Source of the DNA: Marinobacter salinexigens
GTDB lineage: Bacteria; Pseudomonadota; Gammaproteobacteria; Pseudomonadales; Oleiphilaceae
Assembly (NCBI RefSeq): GCF_008370345.1
Contig: NZ_VTUU01000003.1
Span: 372,001 to 436,000 of the forward strand
DNA length: 64,000 nucleotides
Direction: 5' to 3'
In this document: piece by piece, positions 1-8,400 of the stretch
Numbering within the stretch: the first letter of the stretch is position 1
How the letters are laid out: each line of letters starts with the position of its first letter
Notes under the pieces: model-generated
The model's database searches: none
Seen by the model: the letters and a program-made list of their open reading frames with translations, nothing else
What the model was told of the DNA's origin: nothing
Translations under genes and position numbers: made by a program

Positions 1-56
1 GGCTCACCATGGCGGATCAGGTCGATGATGGTGGAGGTTGATGTGAATTCGCTCAT
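1..56 (-). CDS. cobC: Alpha-ribazole phosphatase, N-terminal fragment (runs off window)
   Basis: Only the first 18 codons are in the window, read leftward from ATG at 56. They encode MSEFTSTSTIIDLIRHGEP-like sequence with the RHG motif of the histidine phosphatase superfamily, where the His is the phospho-acceptor. The start lies two bases after the cobT stop, so the genes form one leftward operon. In this context the family member expected is CobC, which dephosphorylates alpha-ribazole-5'-phosphate or the cobalamin phosphate in nucleotide-loop assembly. Identity rests on one motif plus context. The rest of the gene, and any cobU kinase beyond it, lie outside the window. Confidence 0.7.
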   Translation of the reverse strand, partial: MSEFTSTSTIIDLIRHGE

Positions 57-58
57 GA

Positions 59-1114
59 TCAGCTCGCTCCGCTTACGCCGGCATCAGCAAAACTGGCCAT
101 GCCGTTGTGCAGGACGCAGGCGGATCTGAGCAGTGGGACTGCCGTTGCTGCCCCGCTGCCTTCGCCCAGACGCATGCCAAGATCCAGCAGGGGATCGGCG
201 GCGAGAGCATCCAGTACCAAGCGGTGCCCGGGCTCAGCAGAGCGGTGGCTGAAATGCAGCCAGTCCCGCAAGGCAGGTTGTTGTCTGACGCCGATCAGGG
301 CCGCGACAGAAACGATATAGCCGTCGACCAGCACAGGAATGCCCCGGGCTGCGGCACCGAGGAACGCTCCGGTCAGGGCCGCAATCTCAAAACCACCGAG
401 GGACGCCAACAGGGCCAGAGGAGAGCGATCGCTGCCGTGGCGAATCAGTGCCTGCTCAATGACCTGTGCCTTGTGGGTCACGCCTTCCCTGTTCAGACCG
501 GTGCCGGGGCCCGCCAGTTGTTCCGGTCGCTGGTCCAGTAGTAGGCAGGCCAGGGCGGCCGCGCTGGTGGTGTTGCCTATGCCCATATCGCCACCGATGA
601 AAAGCTGGGCGCCGTTCTGCGCTGCCCGTTCGGCGGCCCGGTCACCGGCATCCAGGGCCGCAGCGACCTGTTGTTCGTTCATGGCGGGCTCACTGGCGAG
701 ATTTCCTGTGGCCGGCGCAATGTACTCATCAATTACCCCGGCAAGCCCCTGAGGGACGTCACCGACAGTCCCGAGGTTGACGACTTCGAGGTTGGCATTG
801 AGCTGCTTCGCCAGCACACTGATGGCCGCGCCGCCGTGTGCAAAGTTGGCGATCATCTGGGCGGTGACCGCCTGAGGGAAGGCTGAAATGCCCTCGCTGC
901 AAACGCCATGATCCCCGGCAAACACGGAAATATGAACCTTATCCACAGCTGGAGTCTGGCTACGCTGCTGGGCGCTCAGGGCGATTGCCAGCTCTTCCAG
1001 TCTCCCCAGGGAGCCCGGAGGCTTGGTCAGCACACCCTGTCGGGTGCGGGCCAGTTCGGCAAACTTGTGGTCGGGTTGATCAATGGCAGAGGTCCAGCAG
1101 GCTGGTAGATTCAT
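59..1114 (-). CDS. cobT: Nicotinate-nucleotide--dimethylbenzimidazole phosphoribosyltransferase
   Basis: CobT transfers the phosphoribosyl group of nicotinate mononucleotide to 5,6-dimethylbenzimidazole, giving alpha-ribazole-5'-phosphate for the lower ligand of B12. The protein of 351 residues matches the family length. It carries the glycine-rich GDMGIGNTTSAAAL stretch and, near the C-terminus, LGEGSGAA, which holds the family's catalytic Glu. An upstream reading to 1231 exists, but ATG at 1114 (MNLPACW) gives the normal N-terminus and is chosen; no strong Shine-Dalgarno is visible. It is divergent from cbiB and followed immediately by cobC. Its substrate DMB would be supplied by BluB, encoded at the end of the riboswitch operon about 15 kb away. 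Confidence 0.95.
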   Translation of the reverse strand: MNLPACWTSAIDQPDHKFAELARTRQGVLTKPPGSLGRLEELAIALSAQQRSQTPAVDKVHISVFAGDHGVCSEGISAFPQAVTAQMIANFAHGGAAISVLAKQLNANLEVVNLGTVGDVPQGLAGVIDEYIAPATGNLASEPAMNEQQVAAALDAGDRAAERAAQNGAQLFIGGDMGIGNTTSAAALACLLLDQRPEQLAGPGTGLNREGVTHKAQVIEQALIRHGSDRSPLALLASLGGFEIAALTGAFLGAAARGIPVLVDGYIVSVAALIGVRQQPALRDWLHFSHRSAEPGHRLVLDALAADPLLDLGMRLGEGSGAATAVPLLRSACVLHNGMASFADAGVSGAS

Positions 1115-1241
1115 GGTCGGGATTCCGGTCCGGGAGACAGGCGGCTGATAGTCCACCGTGGCCGAAACAGTGTCAAGGTCGGTGCCGGGTCGAGTAGACT
1201 TGGCGCTCATTGTTGGTAATGGATCAATCAAGGGGCCCGGA

Positions 1242-2189
1242 TTGGACGGTTTTTTTATCTCGGTACTGGTGTGTTTTGCGGCACTGTTGCTAGATCAGTG
1301 GGTGGGCGAGCCGTCGCGCTGGCATCCGGTGGTCGGCTTCGGGCGTATGGCCGCTGCCCTTGAACAACGCTTGAACCGGCCGCAGGGGCAGGGGATTGCT
1401 CGCGGGTTACTGGCACTGTTGATTCTGGTTGTTCCGGTATTGCTGATACTGCTTTGGCTGAACAGTTGGATGCCGGAGCCGTTGTGGTGGGTAGTTGAGT
1501 TGCTGGCTGTGTGGACAGCGTTGTCACTGCGGGGGTTGGCTGAACACGGTGGCGCCGTGGCCGAAGCCCTGAATAAAGGCGATTTGCCCCTTGCCCGAGA
1601 ACAGGTCAGCCGAATTGTCAGCCGGAATGCCCAGGCACTGGATGAGCCGGGCGTAGCGGCAGCCGCCACCGAATCCATGCTGGAGAACGGCGCCGATGCG
1701 GTATTCGCCAGCCTGTTCTGGTTTCTGGTGGCGGGGGTGCCCGGGGTAGTGCTGCATCGAATGGTGAACACCCTGGACGCCATGTGGGGTTACCGGAACA
1801 ACCGCTACCTGCGCTTTGGCCGGGTGGCTGCGCGGCTGGATGATGCGCTGAACTGGATCCCTGCACGGTTGACGGCTGCCACCTACACACTGCTGGGTAA
1901 CAGTTCCCTGGCCTGGCGCTGCTGGCGGACCCAGGCACGGAGCTGGGATAGCCCTAATGCCGGGCCGGTAATGGCCGCTGGTGCAGGTGCGCTTGGCGTT
2001 ACACTGGGCGGCCCGGCCCCCTACGCAGGCGGTATCAAGCAACGTCCTACTCTGGGGCAGGGAGCCGCGCCGGATGCCCGAAGTATCCAGGGCGCGATCA
2101 CCCTGGTTCGCCAGGGCGCCTGGCTCTGGCTAATGTCTCTGCTGGCAGGAGTAGGGCTTTGGGTGGCGTTTGTGGGAGGCGGTTTGTGA
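1242..2189 (+). CDS. cbiB: Adenosylcobinamide-phosphate synthase, inner-membrane
   Basis: CbiB (CobD in aerobic-pathway nomenclature) attaches aminopropanol or its phosphate to adenosylcobyric acid at the inner membrane. The N-terminal hydrophobic stretch leads into DQWVGEPSRWHPVVGFGRM, the hallmark of the family, and the C-terminal part has GGPAPYAGG. The frame is open back to 1158, but the family N-terminus begins around a TTG codon at 1242, which has AGGGG seven bases upstream; that TTG is taken as the start, giving 315 residues. The stop overlaps the start of the next gene (TGATG), so the two are translationally coupled. Downstream, the decarboxylase supplies its aminopropanol-phosphate substrate. 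Confidence 0.9.
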   Translation: MDGFFISVLVCFAALLLDQWVGEPSRWHPVVGFGRMAAALEQRLNRPQGQGIARGLLALLILVVPVLLILLWLNSWMPEPLWWVVELLAVWTALSLRGLAEHGGAVAEALNKGDLPLAREQVSRIVSRNAQALDEPGVAAAATESMLENGADAVFASLFWFLVAGVPGVVLHRMVNTLDAMWGYRNNRYLRFGRVAARLDDALNWIPARLTAATYTLLGNSSLAWRCWRTQARSWDSPNAGPVMAAGAGALGVTLGGPAPYAGGIKQRPTLGQGAAPDARSIQGAITLVRQGAWLWLMSLLAGVGLWVAFVGGGL

Positions 2190-3199
2190 TGGAGCCTTCC
2201 GCTCCGGAACATGGCGGCCGGCTGGACCAAGCTATTCAGCAGTGGGGCATTCCGCGTCACCAGTGGCTTGATCTCTCGACCGGCATCAACCCACGGCATT
2301 GGCCAATACCGGATATTCCAGCCGAAGTATGGCAACGGTTGCCGGAAGACGGTGACGGCTTGCCTAGCTCCATACTCCGCTGGTGTGAAGCACCTGCCAA
2401 AGCCCGCTGCCTGCCGGTGGCGGGCAGCCAGGCGGCGATTCAGACTCTGCCTCGATTGAGGTCACCCTGCCGGGTGGGCATCCCGGTGCCGGGTTATCGC
2501 GAGCATGGTTACTGGTGGCAGAAGGCGGGACACACCCTGGTACCTATAGAGCTTGATCAGCTGCGCGGGGGAGATCAGTGGCTGGATAACCTGGATGGGC
2601 TGGTCTGGATCAATCCCAACAACCCGACGGGGTTGTCCCTGCCGGTTGAGCGGTTGCTTGAATGGCATCACCGATTGCAGGCGAAGGGCGGTTTCCTGGT
2701 GGTGGATGAAGCCTTCGTAGAGAAACAGCCCGGCTACAGCATGGCTCCCTTTACAGGTGTGGCCGGACTGGTGGTTTTGCGTTCCCTTGGCAAGTTCTTC
2801 GGGCTGGCAGGTATCCGTGCGGGCGCAGTACTGAGTGATGGCACCACTGTGTCGGCTCTGGCCGAACAGCTCGGACCCTGGGCTATGAGTGGGCCAGCCC
2901 GGTTCATTATGAAACAGGCGCTGGAAGACCTGCCCTGGCAGCAGGCTGCTGCCCGTGAGCTGGCTGTTGCCAGTGATCGGCTGCATCGGCTGCTGATGGA
3001 CTATGGGTATGGCGAAAGTACCGGAACAGCACTGTTCCGCTATCTGCCCCACTCTGACGCTACCCGAATTTACCGCTCCCTTGCCAGTCGCGGTATTCTG
3101 GTTCGGCACTTTGAGCGCCCACAGGCGCTCCGTTTTGGTTTGCCCGCAGGCGAGCCGGAATGGCAGCGCTTGGCCGACGCTCTTGCCGAATGTCATTGA
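2189..3199 (+). CDS. cobD: L-threonine-O-3-phosphate decarboxylase (PLP, aminotransferase fold)
   Basis: This class I/II aminotransferase-fold enzyme makes (R)-1-aminopropan-2-yl phosphate from L-threonine phosphate, the linker of the B12 nucleotide loop. The N-terminal PSAPEHGGRLDQAI is typical of the family, the INPNNPTG motif sits in mid-protein, and the PLP lysine lies in SLGKFFGLAGIRAG. ATG at 2189 is used because it overlaps the cbiB stop and gives the usual start MEPSAPEHGG, 336 residues. The symbol follows Salmonella; in pseudomonads the same protein is called CobC. It lies just upstream of the cobalamin riboswitch and so is probably transcribed with cbiB, outside riboswitch control. 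Confidence 0.9.
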   Translation: MEPSAPEHGGRLDQAIQQWGIPRHQWLDLSTGINPRHWPIPDIPAEVWQRLPEDGDGLPSSILRWCEAPAKARCLPVAGSQAAIQTLPRLRSPCRVGIPVPGYREHGYWWQKAGHTLVPIELDQLRGGDQWLDNLDGLVWINPNNPTGLSLPVERLLEWHHRLQAKGGFLVVDEAFVEKQPGYSMAPFTGVAGLVVLRSLGKFFGLAGIRAGAVLSDGTTVSALAEQLGPWAMSGPARFIMKQALEDLPWQQAAARELAVASDRLHRLLMDYGYGESTGTALFRYLPHSDATRIYRSLASRGILVRHFERPQALRFGLPAGEPEWQRLADALAECH

Positions 3200-3224
3200 C
3201 CAGAGAATGGCCCGTTGGTAGCCT

Positions 3225-3440
3225 TGCCAGCGTTTTCAGGTGCCCTGCGCAAAGCTGCCAGGGTGAAACGGGAAGTCGGTGCGCCCTGGAGCCCTCCAGA
3301 GTCAGTCCGACGCTGCCCCCGCAACGGTAATTGAGTCAACATCCATCAAGTGCGCCACTGTGCCAATGGCATGGGAAGGTGATGGATGAGGATCGGCCCC
3401 GCCGAATCCCGCTCATGAGCCCGGAGACCGGCCTGAACTC
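3225..3440 (+). promoter_or_regulatory. Cobalamin (AdoCbl-type) riboswitch aptamer
   Basis: The leader of btuB holds the conserved cobalamin aptamer elements in order: GGGTGAAACGGGAAGTCGGT near 3261, the B12 box GCTGCCCCCGCAACGG at 3312-3326, CGCCACTG near 3353, ATGGGAAGGTGATGG near 3371 and the closing CCGGAGACCGGCC at 3421-3433. The family binds adenosylcobalamin and represses expression of the downstream operon. About 160 bases separate the aptamer from the btuB start, with no clear U-tract terminator, so control by ribosome-site occlusion is more likely than by termination (inference). Edges are approximate. Confidence 0.95.
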
Positions 3441-3560
3441 ACACCAGATGCTGCGGAGGGCGGTATAAGGTGGGTGAATCTCCGGCTCGACTTTCCCCAT
3501 TGGGAACCTTCTATCCGACATTCAGCCCAGCCTCTCCTTCGCAGTCTGATCATGAACTGC

Positions 3561-3576
3561 CGTGCGGGTGCGCACG
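3561..3576 (+). promoter_or_regulatory. Hairpin just upstream of the btuB ribosome-binding site
   Basis: CGTGCG-GGTG-CGCACG is a perfect 6-bp stem with a four-base loop, about ten bases upstream of the btuB Shine-Dalgarno (AAGCGAGAG) and about 120 bases downstream of the aptamer. No U-tract follows, so it is not a terminator. It may belong to the riboswitch expression platform, but that is inference. Confidence 0.35.
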
Positions 3577-3597
3577 AAGTGCAAGCGAGAGTTTATT

Positions 3598-5451
3598 ATG
3601 GGTTTTTCCAAGGCCACCCCGGCCCTGCTGTGTTCCTTTACTGTTCTTCCCCTGGCATCAGCCATTGCCAATGCGGCTGAATCTGAGCCCCTGTTGGTGG
3701 CCGAGCTGGATCCTATTGTCGTTACTGCTACTCTCGGCCCTCGTACGGTAGGTGAAAGCCTGTCATCGGTCACAGTGGTCAGCGAGGAGGATCTGGAACA
3801 GCAGTCTCCTACCGAGTTTTCCGAAGTGCTGCGTGGCCAGCCGGGTATCAATGTCATCAGCAATGGCTCTTTCGGCAAGAACACCAGCGTTTATACCCGG
3901 GGTACCGGCAGCGAATCGACTCTCTTCATGATTGACGGCGTACGCCTGCGTTCTGCTACGAGTGGCAGTGCACCCTGGCAGTTCCTGCCTGTGGACCTGG
4001 TCGAGCGGGTGGAAATTGTTCGTGGTCCGAAGAGTTCGCTCTATGGTGCTGATGCGGTGGGCGGCGTGGTTCAGGCCTTTACGTTGGAACCCACGAGGGA
4101 AAACAGCGGATGGGCAGAGCTGGCTGGCGGCTCGTTCAATACCGGAAAAGGCATGGCGGGCGTTTCCCTTGGGAATGGCAACACCCGGGCCAGCATCAGC
4201 GGCCTGCACCAGGAAAGTGACGGCACCGCGATTATTGAAGACGGCGAAGATCGCGGCTATCGCAACACTGCCGGTGTCGCCCGGGTGGTTCACGACCTGG
4301 ACAATGGCGGCCAGGCCTCCGCGGTAGTGATGCAGTCTGAGGGCAACACTGAGTTTGAGGGTGGCAACACCGATTTTATGATCCGGACCCTGGGGCTACG
4401 TCTCGATACCCCGGTCAGTGACCAGTGGCGCACGTCCATCCAGTTCTCCGAAGCCCGGGACGAGCAGGAAACCTTCAATGACCTGTATGACAATTCGGTA
4501 TTTGATACCCGCGCCTTGACCGGTCGGTGGGAGAATACCTTTACCATGGATGTGCACGAACTGGTTGTGGGCACCGAACTGGTCAACGACGAAGTCAGCG
4601 GAACCACAGACTTTGACGAAACCAGCCGTTTCAACACCGCCCTGTTTACCCAGCTGCGCCTGAATTTCGGCCCTACGGATCTTCAGTTCAGCCTGCGCGG
4701 CGACGACAATGAAGCTTACGGTAAACATGAAACCGGCGGTGTTGCGCTGGGCCATGCCTTTGACCGCGCTCATCGTGTCCGCCTCAGTTATGGCACCTCA
4801 TTCCGGGCGCCCACCTTCAATGATCTTTACTACCCGCTGGAAGTCTACGCCTGGGGCGGCGCTTATTCCGGTAACACGGACCTGAAGCCGGAAAAATCAG
4901 GTTCCGTGGAACTGGGGTTCAGTGGTCGTTATCAAAACTGGTTCTGGGACCTGGCGCTGTACCAGCTGGATGTGGAAAACCTGATCTCACTGGAAACCGA
5001 CAACACCGGACTGATGGCGCCAGCCAACGTCGACAAGGCCCGCATCCGGGGTGTTGAAATCGCCAGTGGCTTCGAACGGGATGGCTGGAACGGCCGGGCA
5101 AGCCTTGCTCTGGCAGATCCAAGGGATAGGGAAACCGACAACCGCCTGCGCCGTCGCAGTGCCCAGACCTTAAGGCTGGCGCTGGACAAGACTATTCAGA
5201 CATGGTCCTTCGGAGGCACCTTTATCGCGGAAGGGTATCGCTATGATGATGCAGCCAACGCCAATCGCCTGCCCGGCTATGGCACCCTGGATCTGCGTGC
5301 TGGCTGGGAGTTCGCACCCGGTTGGTCCAGCCGGGTAACCGTAGCCAACGTACTCGACAAAGAGTACGCAACGGCTGAGCGGTTCGATGGCAGTCGATAC
5401 ATTGCTGCGGGTCGTACAGCCCTGTTAAGTGTCCGTTACGACTTCCAGTAA
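3598..5451 (+). CDS. btuB: TonB-dependent outer-membrane corrinoid receptor
   Basis: BtuB imports cobalamin and other corrinoids across the outer membrane with TonB energy. The 617-residue protein has a signal peptide (hydrophobic to about residue 26, ending ANAAES), a TonB box in LDPIVVTAT, a plug domain with MIDGVRLRS and VEIVRGPKSSLYGADAVGG, and a C-terminal beta-barrel ending in an aromatic (RYDFQ), as outer-membrane insertion needs. ATG at 3598 is chosen over an upstream GTG because it begins the signal peptide and has a spaced AAGCGAGAG. It is the first gene under the cobalamin riboswitch and is followed by the exported CobN-like gene and the btuFCD transporter. Confidence 0.93.
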   Translation: MGFSKATPALLCSFTVLPLASAIANAAESEPLLVAELDPIVVTATLGPRTVGESLSSVTVVSEEDLEQQSPTEFSEVLRGQPGINVISNGSFGKNTSVYTRGTGSESTLFMIDGVRLRSATSGSAPWQFLPVDLVERVEIVRGPKSSLYGADAVGGVVQAFTLEPTRENSGWAELAGGSFNTGKGMAGVSLGNGNTRASISGLHQESDGTAIIEDGEDRGYRNTAGVARVVHDLDNGGQASAVVMQSEGNTEFEGGNTDFMIRTLGLRLDTPVSDQWRTSIQFSEARDEQETFNDLYDNSVFDTRALTGRWENTFTMDVHELVVGTELVNDEVSGTTDFDETSRFNTALFTQLRLNFGPTDLQFSLRGDDNEAYGKHETGGVALGHAFDRAHRVRLSYGTSFRAPTFNDLYYPLEVYAWGGAYSGNTDLKPEKSGSVELGFSGRYQNWFWDLALYQLDVENLISLETDNTGLMAPANVDKARIRGVEIASGFERDGWNGRASLALADPRDRETDNRLRRRSAQTLRLALDKTIQTWSFGGTFIAEGYRYDDAANANRLPGYGTLDLRAGWEFAPGWSSRVTVANVLDKEYATAERFDGSRYIAAGRTALLSVRYDFQ

Positions 5452-5473
5452 CAGCGATCTCAGGGAATAACGC

Positions 5474-8400
5474 ATGTCCAGAACCCTTGGCCTGCTGATC
5501 CGGGCGAGCGTTGGCATTATCGTCTGGCTGCTGGCCGCAACCGGGGGTGCCTCGGCAGCTACCGTGGTCGGCCTGGTCTCTGACCGGTCGGCGGCGGAAC
5601 TGGCTGCTGGTGCACAGCGGTTCGTTCAACACTACCCGGAGCATCGTGTCGTATTGCGTACCCCGGGGCAATTGGCGGCCCTGGACGATCAGGCGTTAAA
5701 CGGGATTCTGGATCAGGCGGATGCCTTGTTGGTCGCTGCCGTTTTCGGGGATCAGGTCGGGCGCCTGGAACAGTTGTTGAGTGAGCGGGAACAGTCCCGG
5801 CCAGTGCCGTTGCTGGCGATCAACGGTGACCGCCGGTTGACCCGGCTCTCCCGCTTCAATGGCAGGGCGCTGTTGAAAGGCGCGCCTGATGAGTTGCTGA
5901 CTCGCCTTATGGCAGCTCCTGAGCCGGGAGCAGACGTGCGGGCCCATCTTGCCAGTCTCGCTGCGAATAACCCGGAGCATACCAGGTGGCTGGCTGGCCG
6001 GGCATTGTATCAGGGGCGCACACCGCAACATCTGGACGCACTTCTGCGCTGGCTGCTGGTCGAGGCGGGAGAAAGTCTGACGGTTCCGGTACTGCCGCCC
6101 CGCGAGCTGATCCGGTACTACCGCAACGGGGAATCGGTTACAGGCGCCCCGGAACTCAATCTGGAAGCGGGGCCGGCGGTGGCCGTGCTGGATCTGGACA
6201 GCGGTGACCGGCCCGGAGACAGGGACCTGCTGGATGCCGCTTGCCGGGCGCTGGAAACCAGGGGCCTGCAGTGCTTTTCGGTGCTGTCTCGCTGGGGGGG
6301 TGCCAGTCTCGAAGCGATCCGCTCGCTGCCACAGGTTATCGGGCCGGCAACGTTGACAGGTATCGTCAGTCTTCAGGACTTCACTGTCGGGGGTGGTGAA
6401 GGCAGGCAAGGAGTGACTGAAGAACTGATCAAGCTGAATGTGCCGGTGCTCAAGGGCATTCGCTTGTCGGACCTTACGGAAGCCGAGTGGCGGTTGTCAG
6501 TGGACGGCGTGCCGGCAGACAAGGTGCATTACCAGTTGGCGATGCCGGAACTGCAGGGCATTAGTCAGCCGATGGTGCTGGCGGTGGCCCAGCCTGCGAA
6601 GACTGACCCTCTGACAGGTGTTGCCCTTACCCTGACCGAACCGGTGCAGGAACGGGTAAACGCCATGGCGGGCAGGCTGTCCCGCTGGTACCAGTTGCAG
6701 GTGAAGGAAAACCGTGACAAGCGGCTTGCCATTATCTATTACAACCATCCACCGGGGCGCCAGAATATCGGTGCCGATAATCTGGATGTGCCCGCTTCGC
6801 TCTACGAGATACTGCACCGGCTGAAAGAGGACGGATACAACACCGGGCCGCTGCCGGAGAGCCCGGAAGCCCTGCTCGAACTGATCCAGCAGCGGGGAGT
6901 GAGCCTGCCGGACGACCCCGTGGGTCTCCGGCAAATGGCCCCGATGCTCGAATCCCTGTCTGCTCCGGAGTACCAGCGTTACCTGGAAACCCTGCCGGAC
7001 GTAGTTCAGCAAGAAATAGTTCATGGCCCTCTTGGGTATCTGCACGAGCGCCTTGAACAGGCTCACGATCTGGGGCAGCAAGAGCTGGCACTGGGGTTAT
7101 TGGACCGGGGCATCCGGGATCTTCGCCACCTGATTGAGCATGTCCAGCATCCTGGCCGTCAGTCAGCACTGGCTGCTCTGGATCACTACGGGGACCGGTG
7201 GAGGACGCGCCTCCAGCAGGGCGGGCAACTAGACGTGTTGGCGTCGCTGCGTGAGGAACTGGCCGCGTCGGGTATTCCCGGCTTGCGAGGCTGGGGTGAA
7301 GCACCGGGCAAGTCCATGGTGGTTGGCAATAAACAGGTGTTCCCTGGCCTGACATTCGGCAACGTTTTCATTGGCCCGCAGCCGCCCCGTGGCTGGGAAG
7401 TGGATGAAGAGCTGCTGCATGCCAACACGACGTTTCCGCCGACTCACCAGTATGTGGGTTTCTATTACTGGCTGAGGGAAAAATTCCGGGCGGATGCTCT
7501 GGTTTATCTTGGTCGCCATTCGACCCGTGAATTTCTGCCCCGTCGCCGGGCAGGGCTCACTGATGATGATTATCCCGATGTGTTAGGGGGAGAGCTCCCT
7601 TTGATCTACCCCTACATCGTCGATGGAGTGGGTGAGGGCATTCAGGCCAAGCGGCGGGCGCTGGCGGTGATGATCAGCCATCTGACGCCACCACTGGCGG
7701 CCACCAGGCTCTACGACGAATTGCTGGAGCTGCGACAGCTGGTGGAAACCTGGGAAGCCGCCAATGAGCCGAACAGCCCAACCCGTGAGCGGGCTCTTGA
7801 GCTGCTCAGAGACAAAATCCGGGTGCTCGATATACGACAGGACCTGGAACAGGAAATCGCTGGAGAGATGGGCCTGTCTGCCGATCAGGTTTCCCTGGAC
7901 GACATCTCTCCGGATCTGCTGGTGCATGAAGCCGGGCACTATGTCACCGATATGCAGGAGCATTTCATGCCCCTTGGACTGCATGTATTCGGTCGTGACT
8001 GGAGCGACGAGATGGTGGACACCATGCTCGAATCCATGACCACTGAAGCCGATGCACCGGCCCTGCTCTGGCGCCAGAAACTGGAAGTATCGCCCTCGGA
8101 AGAGCGGCGCCAGTTGCTGGCTGCGCTGAATGGCCGTTTCGTGCCGCCGGGCCACGGTAATGATCCGCTACGTACACCGGAAGTCCTGCCTACAGGGCGC
8201 AACTTTCATACCCTTTCGGATGACCTGATCCCCACGCGGGTGGCGTGGTCGCTGGCATCCGAGCTGGTGAACGATGCCAGTAAAAATCCCGCTGCTATGA
8301 CCGATGGCAGTGATGCCCTGGTGCTATGGGCGTCGGATACGGTCCGTGATGAAGGCGTGATGATCGCGTTTGGCATGCAGTTGTTGGGGGTGCGACCGGT

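Noticed and set aside
1115..1231. 39-codon upstream extension of cobT
   Set aside because: CobT proteins start near MNLPACW; the extension would run to within a dozen bases of the cbiB start and has no family match.
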